Source: Alphaproteobacteria bacterium (GTDB taxonomy: Bacteria; Pseudomonadota; Alphaproteobacteria; UBA9219). From it: a DNA stretch of 34,238 nt. Positions 7,375 to 14,740 of this stretch are shown one piece after another. A program made the position numbers and the translations under genes. Location of the stretch: NCBI GenBank assembly GCA_031291435.1, contig JARLJC010000267.1, positions 1 through 34,238 on the forward strand, given 5' to 3'. How positions within the stretch are numbered: position 1 is the first letter of the stretch; each line of letters starts with the position of its first letter. Under the pieces are notes generated by a model. That model searched no databases. It saw only the letters and a program-made list of their open reading frames with translations, and was not told where the DNA came from.

Positions 7375-7464
7375 TGGCGGATGGGGTGGGATTCGAACCC
7401 ACGGTGGAGTTGCCCCCACGCCAGTTTTCAAGACTGGAGCCATCAACCGCTCGGCCACCCATCC
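7375..7464 (-). tRNA. tRNA-Ser (anticodon UGA)
   Basis: The minus strand gives a 90-base tRNA. It has acceptor GGATGGG paired with CCCATCC, discriminator G and an encoded CCA. The anticodon stem CCAGT/ACTGG carries loop CTTGAAA, which gives anticodon TGA. There is a long variable arm of the serine type and the T-arm TTCGAATC. It lies 44 bases after the mazG stop on the same strand and may be cotranscribed with it. Confidence 0.96.
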
Positions 7465-7508
7465 ATTCTTACGTTTATAAGCGTTGCAGGCAGTTATGCC
7501 AAGAGTAG

Positions 7509-8348
7509 CTATGCTTTCGCCTGCTTCTTATCCTTAACGGAAGAGGCTTTCTCTTCGCGCTTGAGGGCGTTCCATAAATCTTCCATCTCGGCCAGCGAAG
7601 CGTTTTCGATGCTTTTGCCCTGCGCGGCCAACCGTCCTTCGATGCCACGAAAGCGCCGTTCGAATTTGCGGTTGGTGCGGCGCAAGGCGGTTTCGGGATC
7701 GATATCGAGTTTGCGGGCAAGGTTGGCGATGGCGAAAAAGACGTCGCCGAGTTCGTCTTCCAGCGCATCTTTGTCGCAGGATACCATCTCGGCTTCCAGC
7801 TCGCCGATCTCCTCGCGGATTTTGCCGACGATGTCGCGCGCCTCGCTCCAGTCGAAGCCGACGCGCGCGGCGCGTTTTTGCAATTTCACCGCGCGCACCG
7901 AGGCGGGCAGGGCGGTGCTGACGCCGTCGAGGACGCTGAGCGCGCAGCCTTCGGCGGCGGCTTTGGCCTTGCGTTTGGCTTCCTTGTCGGTTTCCCAGTT
8001 GGCGAGAACCGCGCCCGCGGTTTGGGCGTCGCGGTCGCCGAACACATGCGGGTGCCGTTCGATCATTTTGTCGGCGACCGAACCCGCCACGCCGTCGAGA
8101 TCGAACAGCCCGGCTTCGCGGCCCATCTGGGCATGGAACACGACCTGAAACAAAACGTCGCCCAATTCTTCCTTGATAGCCTGCGTGTCATTGGACTCGA
8201 TGGCTTCGACCAGTTCGTAAGTTTCTTCGAGCGTATAAGGCGCCACGCTGGCGAAATTCTGTTCGAGATCCCACGGACATCCACCCTCGGGATTGCGCAG
8301 TCGCGCCATCACATCCATCAGGCGGGCGATGTTAGCGGTATTGTTCAT
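7509..8348 (-). CDS. mazG: Nucleoside triphosphate pyrophosphohydrolase MazG
   Basis: MazG hydrolyses non-canonical and excess NTPs to NMP and diphosphate. The 279-residue product has two MazG domains, as in the E. coli enzyme. The N-terminal one includes CPWDLEQ, the EExxE helix as EETYELVEA (41-49) and EELGDVLFQ (60-68). The C-terminal one repeats the pattern with EEIGELEAE and EDELGDVFFA, then ALRRTNRKFERRF. The lysine-rich tail is probably disordered. The ATG overlaps the TGA of the preceding membrane protein gene (ATGA), making mazG the last protein gene of a five-gene minus-strand operon. Confidence 0.95.
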   Translation of the reverse strand: MNNTANIARLMDVMARLRNPEGGCPWDLEQNFASVAPYTLEETYELVEAIESNDTQAIKEELGDVLFQVVFHAQMGREAGLFDLDGVAGSVADKMIERHPHVFGDRDAQTAGAVLANWETDKEAKRKAKAAAEGCALSVLDGVSTALPASVRAVKLQKRAARVGFDWSEARDIVGKIREEIGELEAEMVSCDKDALEDELGDVFFAIANLARKLDIDPETALRRTNRKFERRFRGIEGRLAAQGKSIENASLAEMEDLWNALKREEKASSVKDKKQAKA

Positions 8349-10237
8349 GGAGAAACCTTTCCAACAAGGGCATGATCGACGGCGTAAAGCCGGTAGGCAA
8401 AATTCTCGGTTCCGGCAACCTGCTTCAGCCAGCGCGGCGCGATGCCGGCCTGAAGCTGGGCCAGGAACATCTGGTCATAAGCAGGTTTATCGGCCTCGAA
8501 CACATAAGGCGATTTGCATATGGCGACCAGATCGACGCCGTGCCCGGCGGCGACGCCGCGCGCTTTTTCGGGGTCGTGGGTGCCGAAGAAAGCGTAATTA
8601 TCGACGAATTTGTCTTGCGACGGGTACAGCGCCAGAAAATCGATATGCACATCCGTGTTATAAAGGAACTCCGCCGATTTCCAGTAGGTCACCAGCAAGG
8701 ATGTTTCGGGCGGATAATGCGCATCGATGAAATCGGCCACAGGTATCGGGTCGCAGGGGTCGAGCGCGAATTGCAACTGCACAGGAAACAAAAGAATTTT
8801 GGTCGTGACCGGCTCATTATGCGCGATTGCCGGGAGCAGCAGCATCGGGAAGGGCGCCAGCGCGATAAAGCTCACCACCGCCCACAACCCGCGATAATCG
8901 TTGCGCGGCAGGGCTTTCTTGATGCGTTCCCACGCCCATAACAGCCACAGGCAGGCGGTCGTCATGGCGTGGTGATAGTAACGCGAATAAAGCGCGCTCA
9001 TCCCGGCGGCCAGCGTGGCAAATCCGAAATAGCAGATCAACAAAGCGCGCCGCCTTTTGCCGCGCGCCGTTACGATGGCGTAAATCCCCGCGCTCAGCGC
9101 CAGCGCCAGAGGCATGAACAGGCGCAGGAAATCGGGAACATCATTCGCCATTTTATAAATCGGCCGGGCTTCGAGATGTTCGTGGAACGCCATCGCCCGT
9201 TCGGCGGGCGACAATCCCGCCGCGCCGCCATTCAGGATGTCGGGGAAGGCTCCGATCAGATCGAGTGCGCCTGCCGCCGCGAAAGCCAGCATCAGCGCCG
9301 CGTTCAGCCATCGCCGCTGCGGCGACCGCTGCAAGATTTCATAGGTGACGCGCAGATAGAAAGCGCCGCAGCCGACAAGGGTGGGGCCCAGAACGGAAGG
9401 CTCGGCGAAGGATATAAGGAAAAAATGCGTGGGCGGCTGATGCAGCGGAAGCAGGACGAAATTGCCAACCGCGCCGCATAAAGCTCCCGCCGCCCCGCGC
9501 AGGGCGATTTGCGGGCGCGCGAAAAGCCACGCCGTTAACGCCAGCAGCGCGAAGGCAATCGCGATCATCGGAAAACCTTCGATGCCGACCATGTTCAACA
9601 GGGCTATGGCTACCCCCATCATCAGGACGGGCGCGTTGCTGGCCCCACCCGCCACGATCCGCGCCGTCGCGCCGAACAGCAGCACATCGAGGATGACGTA
9701 CCAGGCGTGGTGGCTGGCCTGACCGATGAAAAATCCGCTCGATGAAAAAGGCGTCAGGTTGAGGATGGAGGTAAAGATAACGAAAGGCACCGCGAGATTG
9801 GCTTTGTCTTTGCCGACCAGGGGCCGCGCGAAGTAGGCCATCGCCCTGAACAGAACCGCGAGTTCAGCCATCGGCACCACTACGGCTGCTACCAGCGCGG
9901 CGCTTCTCTGGCTGACGAATTGCTGCGCGACGATAATAACGGCGGCGATGGGGATATCGACGATGCGCGACCAGATGGTGGTGAAGCCTTCAGGCGCGTT
10001 GGTACGGGTGATGGTTCTGTCGTACCAGCCGCCCAGCATCCCCTGTGGGTTATTGATCCAGTTCAGCACCTGCATCATCCGCACATGGCTATCGAAATCG
10101 AACAGATGGCCGGTGAAAAGGCTGCCTTTCTGCGCCACGGCGCAGCAGGCGGCGACATAGAGCCAGATCGCCCAGGGTAGCCACGGATAAGGCGGGCAGA
10201 AAAGTTCACGTGCAAGACGGCGGCAGGCGGCCTTCAT
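8345..10237 (-). CDS. GT-C-like polytopic membrane protein (paralog B)
   Basis: A 630-residue protein with about a dozen hydrophobic helices and a soluble C-terminal part of roughly 130 residues. After the first helix comes a conserved acidic loop, FDSHVRMMQVLNWINNP, followed by GWYDRTITRTNAPEGFTTIW and SRIVDIPIA. Loops with Asp at this place are typical of GT-C glycosyltransferases, and similar DxxxR...HWSRLVDLPIA proteins occur unnamed in alphaproteobacteria. A second motif is SRYYHHAMTTACLWLLWAWE. It is a clear paralog of the gene just upstream. The ATG at 10237 overlaps that gene's TGA (ATGA) and is chosen over an in-frame ATG at 10300. It probably transfers a sugar from a polyprenyl-phosphate donor outside the inner membrane; donor and acceptor are unknown. 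Confidence 0.7.
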   Translation of the reverse strand: MKAACRRLARELFCPPYPWLPWAIWLYVAACCAVAQKGSLFTGHLFDFDSHVRMMQVLNWINNPQGMLGGWYDRTITRTNAPEGFTTIWSRIVDIPIAAVIIVAQQFVSQRSAALVAAVVVPMAELAVLFRAMAYFARPLVGKDKANLAVPFVIFTSILNLTPFSSSGFFIGQASHHAWYVILDVLLFGATARIVAGGASNAPVLMMGVAIALLNMVGIEGFPMIAIAFALLALTAWLFARPQIALRGAAGALCGAVGNFVLLPLHQPPTHFFLISFAEPSVLGPTLVGCGAFYLRVTYEILQRSPQRRWLNAALMLAFAAAGALDLIGAFPDILNGGAAGLSPAERAMAFHEHLEARPIYKMANDVPDFLRLFMPLALALSAGIYAIVTARGKRRRALLICYFGFATLAAGMSALYSRYYHHAMTTACLWLLWAWERIKKALPRNDYRGLWAVVSFIALAPFPMLLLPAIAHNEPVTTKILLFPVQLQFALDPCDPIPVADFIDAHYPPETSLLVTYWKSAEFLYNTDVHIDFLALYPSQDKFVDNYAFFGTHDPEKARGVAAGHGVDLVAICKSPYVFEADKPAYDQMFLAQLQAGIAPRWLKQVAGTENFAYRLYAVDHALVGKVSP

Positions 10238-12090
10238 TTTACGACCGCATATAGCAGGAAATTGGTTTCGATGGCTGCGGTATCGAGTTGCTGCAGCCAC
10301 ACGGGCGGATGCCCGGCCTGCAGCCGCGCCAGCATCGATTGCGCGTCTTCCGGTTTATGGGGATCGTAAAAAGAGGGGATCGCACACACGGCCACCAGAT
10401 CGACTTTATGTCGAAGCGCGATGGCGTGCGCCCGCTCGGCATTAGCGGTATCGAAGAAAGCGAAATTGTCGATGAACTTGTCCTGCGAGGGAAAGTTGGA
10501 AAGGAAATCGATATGCACATCCGCCTGATACAAGAAATGCGCCGAGTTCCATGACGGGACATCGAGGTTGGTGGTAGGCGGATAATGATCGTCGATATAA
10601 TTCGCTATCGACAGAGAGTCGCAGGGGTCGGCGGTGACCTGCATGGCGGCGGGGAACAACAGGACATAAGGAACGATCGGCAATTGGTGGTCGATAACGG
10701 GCAGGATCAGCATCCAGAGCGGCCCCAGCGCGACAAAAGCCAGCCCCCCATAGAGCAGGCGCTGTTTGCTTTGGCGCACAAATCCTTTGATCCGTTCCCA
10801 TGCCCATAACAGCCACGGACAGGCTGTTGTCATGGCGTGATGATAATAGCGTGAGAAGATCTCGCTCATGCCGGTGCCGACGGCGGCAAAACCGAGATAA
10901 CATAAATGCATCGCGCGTTTCCGGCCGCGCGAGCGCGCTACGGCATAGATCGCTGCAGCTAGGGCGATGAGGCTGGGCGCGAGCAGGCCGATAAGTTCAA
11001 CCGTATCCTGAGCCAGCTTGTATGTCGCCTGAGCTTCGAAATGTTGGGACAGCGCCATTTTACGTTCGGCAGGCGACAATCCCGCCGCCCCGCCATCGAG
11101 GGTTTGCGGGAACAGGGTGACCAGCGCGCCCGCGCTGACGAGGGCGACGGCGGCAAGGATAAAGGCGGTTACCGCTTTGCGTGTGCCCCCGCGTGTGAGC
11201 ACGGCTTGCTCAATGAACAGGAACAGCCCCGCCGCGCCGAGCAAAATCGGCCCGAGAATGGAAGGTTCGGCGAAAGAAGGCGTGAACAAAGTTTCGGGCG
11301 GTTGATGCAGCGGCAGCAGCAGGAAGCTGCCGACGGCGCCGGTCATCATCCCCTGCGCGCCGCGCTGGGCGAGACGCGGGCGATTATACCCCCATGCCAG
11401 CAGAATGATGAGAGCCTCCACCCCCGCAATAAGCGGGAATCCTTCGATACCGACGGCGGTGAACAAGGCGGTGGTGGCCGCCAGCATCATTTGCGGGGCG
11501 CGTTGGCTGCTTCCCATCACAAGCCGCGCCACGGCGCCCATCATCAGGAGATTGAGGATGATGTACCAGCTATGATGGCTGGCTTCGCCGATATAAAAAC
11601 CGCTGACCGAAAAATATTTGAAATTGAGCAGCGAGGTGAAAATCAGGAACAGGATAATCAGCCGCGCTTTATTCTTGCCGACCAGAGGCCGCGCGAAATA
11701 AGGCGCGGCCTGAAACAGAATGATGATTTCGATGACCGGCACGATCGTCGCGGCAATCAGCGCAGCGGTTTTCTGGCTGACGAATTGCTGGGCGAGGATA
11801 ATGACGGCGGCGATGGGGATATCGACGAGGCGCGACCAGATGGTGGTGAATCCTTCGGGTGCGTTGGTGCGGGTGATGGTTCTGTCGTACCAGCCGCCCA
11901 GCATGCCATGCGGATTATTGATCCAGTCCAGCACCTGCACCATGCGCACCTGATCGTCGTAGCCGAGCAGATGGCCGGTGACGACCCCGCCGCCGGGCAG
12001 GAGAAAAACGCTCAGCAGCACATAGAACAGAACCAGCCACGGCAATCCGCGATAAGGCGGCGTCAATGCCGATGACCAGAAATTGTTCAT
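10234..12090 (-). CDS. GT-C-like polytopic membrane protein (paralog A)
   Basis: A 618-residue membrane protein with the same plan as its downstream neighbour: a first helix, TGHLLGYDDQVRMVQVLDWI, GWYDRTITRTNAPEGFTTIW, SRLVDIPIA, and later EASHHSWYIILN, LLLPLHQPPETLF, GGAAGLSPAERKMA and SRYYHHAMTTACPWLLWAWE. The C-terminal soluble part contains DVHIDFLSNFPSQDKFIDN, also kept in the paralog. The two therefore arose by duplication, and the shared segments mark the likely functional surfaces. The ATG at 12090 overlaps the stop of the GT9 gene as ATGA. A GT-C glycosyltransferase fold is inferred from topology and the first-loop Asp residues. Function is not established. Confidence 0.7.
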   Translation of the reverse strand: MNNFWSSALTPPYRGLPWLVLFYVLLSVFLLPGGGVVTGHLLGYDDQVRMVQVLDWINNPHGMLGGWYDRTITRTNAPEGFTTIWSRLVDIPIAAVIILAQQFVSQKTAALIAATIVPVIEIIILFQAAPYFARPLVGKNKARLIILFLIFTSLLNFKYFSVSGFYIGEASHHSWYIILNLLMMGAVARLVMGSSQRAPQMMLAATTALFTAVGIEGFPLIAGVEALIILLAWGYNRPRLAQRGAQGMMTGAVGSFLLLPLHQPPETLFTPSFAEPSILGPILLGAAGLFLFIEQAVLTRGGTRKAVTAFILAAVALVSAGALVTLFPQTLDGGAAGLSPAERKMALSQHFEAQATYKLAQDTVELIGLLAPSLIALAAAIYAVARSRGRKRAMHLCYLGFAAVGTGMSEIFSRYYHHAMTTACPWLLWAWERIKGFVRQSKQRLLYGGLAFVALGPLWMLILPVIDHQLPIVPYVLLFPAAMQVTADPCDSLSIANYIDDHYPPTTNLDVPSWNSAHFLYQADVHIDFLSNFPSQDKFIDNFAFFDTANAERAHAIALRHKVDLVAVCAIPSFYDPHKPEDAQSMLARLQAGHPPVWLQQLDTAAIETNFLLYAVVK

Positions 12091-13229
12091 TGTTTTTGTA
12101 CCCAGGCGGGATGCAGATTGGGATTCTCTTCCGCCATGCTTATCATGCAAAGATTATGGCCGCCACAAGGCGGTTGCCCGGAAGCCTGCACGCAGGGCGA
12201 ACAGATAAAGGGGCGATAGCGGGCTTCTTCGCGCAGGCCATCGATGGGGCGCAAACGCTGGCTTGGCATCGTCGGCCCCCAGAAAGAACGGTTAGGCACG
12301 CCAAGCGCCCGCGTCATATGCAGCAGGCCGGAATCCACCGCCCATATTTCGTCGCATGCCGCTAGCATCGCCGCCGACTGGGCGAGGCTGTAACTGCCGC
12401 TGATATCGATAATCTCGCAGGCAGGCAAAGCAGGGCGCAGGGCGTCCGCCAGTATTTGCGCCGCCGCGCGGTTGTCCTTCGACCCGAAGATATAAAGCCG
12501 GGCCGGAATTTCTTTTTCCTTTTTCAGCAGGGCGGCCCATGTCGCGGCCGGCATCATGCGTTCGGGCGCGAAGTCGGAGGTAAAGGCGACGATGCCCAGC
12601 GTTCGCCCGGGCAGTTTACCGGCGGGCGGCGGCGGCAGATGGGAAAGAAGCGGGGCGCGGCAATCCCCGGCTGCGGCCAGCGGCGCGTTCAGCGTCGCGG
12701 CTATCTGATCGTAATAAATGTAAATCGGCGCGGCGGGATTGATCGGCAGCGCCGAGGTATAAGCCGCCGCCCGCATCGGCATTTCGGGCCGCACCAGCCC
12801 GATGCGTTGGCGCGCGGCGGACAGCATGGTGAAAACGCCCGCCAGCAGACTGTTGGGTTCGAGATCGATGCAGAGCGAGGCGCGGAACGCTCTGTGTAAC
12901 GCCCGCCATCCGCTGGCGATCAGGCAGGCCAGCGAGGAATCGTCGATCAGCAGCAGCCGGTCGAAGATGCCGGTGAGTTCGGCGTATATCCGCGCCTCGC
13001 GCGCGCAAACCAGAATGAATTCGGCTTCCGGATGTTTGCGGCGCAGGCCCAGCAGCATCGGCAGGGCGATGATGAGGCTGCCGCCGCCCTTGAGCTTGAG
13101 AAAGACGTAACGCGGCCGCGCCTCATGCCGGCGCGGCAGCAGCGCAACGAGCCGCATCGGCAGAGCCAGCAGATAGAGGAAGAACGCCCCCAGCCAACGA
13201 TCGAGGCTGCGTAAGAGCGCGAAGGACAT
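12087..13229 (-). CDS. Glycosyltransferase family 9 (heptosyltransferase-like)
   Basis: A 380-residue GT9 protein related to the ADP-heptose:LPS heptosyltransferases WaaC, WaaF and WaaQ. The N-terminal Rossmann half has KLKGGGSLIIALPMLLGLRR. The C-terminal half has the nucleotide-sugar binding region AACDEIWAVDSGLLHMTRAL followed by GVPNRSFWGPTMPSQRLRP. A cysteine cluster CSPCVQASGQPPCGGHNLCM closes it, as in many GT9 enzymes. It probably adds a sugar to lipopolysaccharide core or another envelope glycan on the cytoplasmic face. It begins four bases after ispH ends and overlaps the next gene, so it belongs to the operon. The true acceptor cannot be read from sequence. Confidence 0.82.
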   Translation of the reverse strand: MSFALLRSLDRWLGAFFLYLLALPMRLVALLPRRHEARPRYVFLKLKGGGSLIIALPMLLGLRRKHPEAEFILVCAREARIYAELTGIFDRLLLIDDSSLACLIASGWRALHRAFRASLCIDLEPNSLLAGVFTMLSAARQRIGLVRPEMPMRAAAYTSALPINPAAPIYIYYDQIAATLNAPLAAAGDCRAPLLSHLPPPPAGKLPGRTLGIVAFTSDFAPERMMPAATWAALLKKEKEIPARLYIFGSKDNRAAAQILADALRPALPACEIIDISGSYSLAQSAAMLAACDEIWAVDSGLLHMTRALGVPNRSFWGPTMPSQRLRPIDGLREEARYRPFICSPCVQASGQPPCGGHNLCMISMAEENPNLHPAWVQKQ

Positions 13230-13233
13230 GATA

Positions 13234-14187
13234 TCAGGCGGCTGTGGTTTTGACGCGCGGTTCGGCCTTGGTCAGCGCCAGCGGCAGGCGGAAATGCACG
13301 CTTTCCTCGACGCCGGGCAGAACCGAAACTTCGACCGGCTCGATCTGGCGCAACCGTTCGATCAGTTCCTGCACGAGATCTTCGGGGGCCGACGCACCGG
13401 CAGTAATGCCGACGCGCTTTTTGCCGACCAGCCATTCGGGTTTCAGATGCGACGCGTCTTCGATGAGGTACGAAGGAACACCGACTTCTTCCGAACGTTC
13501 GCGCAGGCGGTTCGAATTCGAGCTGTTATGTGCGCCGATAACAAGAACAACATCGACATGCTTGGCAAGTTCGCGCACCGCGACCTGACGGTTCTGCGTC
13601 GCATAGCAGATATCCTTGGTGGCGGGGCCGACGATGTTGGGGAAGCGGGCCTTGAGTGCGTCGATCACCATCTTGGTATCGTCAACGCTCAATGTGGTTT
13701 GTGTGATGTAAGCCAGCATGTCGGGATTATTGACTTTAAGCTTGGCGACATCCGGCACTTCGGAAACCAGATGCACGATGCCGGGGATGCGGCCAAGGGT
13801 GCCTTCGATTTCGGGATGGCCTTCATGCCCGATCAGGATGATCTCGCGGCCCTGCTTGGCGTAACGCTGGCCTTCGGTATGGACTTTTGAGACAAGCGGG
13901 CAGGTGGCGTCGATGACCTGCAACCCGCGATCGATCGCGTGTTTTTCGACTTTTTCGGCGACGCCATGCGCGCTGAAAATCGCCACGGCGCCTTCGGGAA
14001 CTTCGTCGGTTTCTTCGACGAATTTCACGCCCTTGGCGACCAGACGCTGCACCACATGCGGGTTATGGACAATTTCGTGGCGCACGTAAATCGGCGCGCC
14101 GAATTTTTCCAGAGCCATTTCCACGATTTCGATGGCGCGTTCGACACCGGCGCAGAAACCGCGGGGCTGGGCGAGAATGACTTGCAT
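13234..14187 (-). CDS. ispH: 4-hydroxy-3-methylbut-2-enyl diphosphate reductase IspH
   Basis: IspH catalyses the last MEP-pathway step, reducing HMBPP to IPP and DMAPP with a [4Fe-4S] cluster. The 317-residue product has the three cluster cysteines at Cys12 (RGFCAG), Cys96 (DATCPLV) and Cys194 ([11 protein letters not shown]). It also has the substrate-binding residues His41, His74, His124 and Glu126 and the SNSNRL motif, at positions close to the E. coli enzyme. The start at 14187 ([14 protein letters not shown]) matches the family; an in-frame ATG 25 codons upstream adds unrelated residues. It heads the minus-strand operon with the GT9, GT-C-like and mazG genes, and its product would feed the polyprenyl carriers that such transferases use. 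Confidence 0.96.
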   Translation of the reverse strand: MQVILAQPRGFCAGVERAIEIVEMALEKFGAPIYVRHEIVHNPHVVQRLVAKGVKFVEETDEVPEGAVAIFSAHGVAEKVEKHAIDRGLQVIDATCPLVSKVHTEGQRYAKQGREIILIGHEGHPEIEGTLGRIPGIVHLVSEVPDVAKLKVNNPDMLAYITQTTLSVDDTKMVIDALKARFPNIVGPATKDICYATQNRQVAVRELAKHVDVVLVIGAHNSSNSNRLRERSEEVGVPSYLIEDASHLKPEWLVGKKRVGITAGASAPEDLVQELIERLRQIEPVEVSVLPGVEESVHFRLPLALTKAEPRVKTTAA

Positions 14188-14217
14188 AGAAGACTGCTTT
14201 CGTTTGGTTGCGCCGCG

Positions 14218-14247
14218 AATGTAAAAGATTGCAGCGCAGCCTGTAAA
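14218..14247 (-). promoter_or_regulatory. Possible sigma-70 promoter of the ispH operon
   Basis: On the minus strand, TTTACA at 14242-14247 (one base from TTGACA) and TACATT at 14218-14223 are 18 bases apart. They lie about 30 bases before the ispH start codon. The -10 match is modest. Confidence 0.35.
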
Positions 14248-14576
14248 GGCAAAAACGCCCAACTTAAAAACCCACGCCGTTTTGGGATTCTTTTTTCAAA
14301 CCAAGGAGATAGTCGCAGGCCCGATTCTGATTCGCGGCTTGCTTTGGCGAAGCGGAAAGAGCAAAATGAGCGTTTCCAATCCTCGTCACGGAAACGGTAT
14401 GTTCGCCGCCCTCATTTGGCTGCGGGCAGGGGCGAAGAGTAGGCTCAAAAATTGTGGCGAAAGTAAGAAACTAAATAAAAAGCAATAATATTACGCGTTG
14501 CATACCCCGAGATTTTGGAAGGAGAATCAAAGTCGCTACATGCTTAAGTGCCATCTGTTTCGGTTTGTTGTCGATG
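14248..14576. other. Gene-free stretch between ispH and the nrd promoter
   Basis: About 330 bases with no gene I can support. A short plus-strand frame from about 14366 lacks a good ribosome-binding site and resembles no family. The right half is AT-rich (around 14465-14495), which may help melting or binding at the nrd promoter. Confidence 0.5.
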
Positions 14577-14604
14577 GTGACAAAAACGCGATATGTGGTA
14601 TTAT
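14577..14604 (+). promoter_or_regulatory. Likely sigma-70 promoter of the nrd operon
   Basis: GTGACA at 14577-14582 and TATTAT at 14599-14604 are separated by 16 bases, a good fit to a housekeeping promoter. Transcription would start near 14611, leaving a leader of about 130 bases before nrdA. Confidence 0.55.
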
Positions 14605-14618
14605 GCCTCTCGTTCTTC

Positions 14619-14687
14619 CCCACATCTAGTGGGTATCCCCGGTTTTCACAACCAATGAATAAAAGGGTTACCCACAACTGTTGATAA
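14619..14687. promoter_or_regulatory. Palindrome and DnaA-box-like sites in the nrd leader
   Basis: CCCACATCTAGTGGG at 14619-14633 is a short palindrome just after the predicted start site. It resembles an NrdR box only in part: the ATCTAGTG half fits, the spacing does not. Downstream are three 9-mers one base from the DnaA box TTWTNCACA: GTTTTCACA (14642-14650), TTACCCACA (14668-14676) and, on the other strand, TTATCAACA (14679-14687). DnaA control of nrdAB is known in E. coli. Here it is inferred from the sites only. Confidence 0.4.
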
Positions 14688-14740
14688 GTCGTCCCTAACT
14701 GTCTGTCCGATCTCCCCATTATCCGCTTTTGGAGCCCGCT

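Noticed and set aside
11041-12075. Plus-strand open frame opposite the GT-C-like paralog A
   Set aside because: Antisense shadow. A similar frame opposite paralog B reflects the paralogy of the real genes.
14366-14488. Small plus-strand gene between ispH and nrdA
   Set aside because: No convincing ribosome-binding site and low-complexity, lysine-rich ending; not like a conserved small protein.
14619-14633. Standard NrdR box
   Set aside because: Only one half fits the known consensus and the distance between CAC and GTG is too short; kept as an unassigned palindrome.
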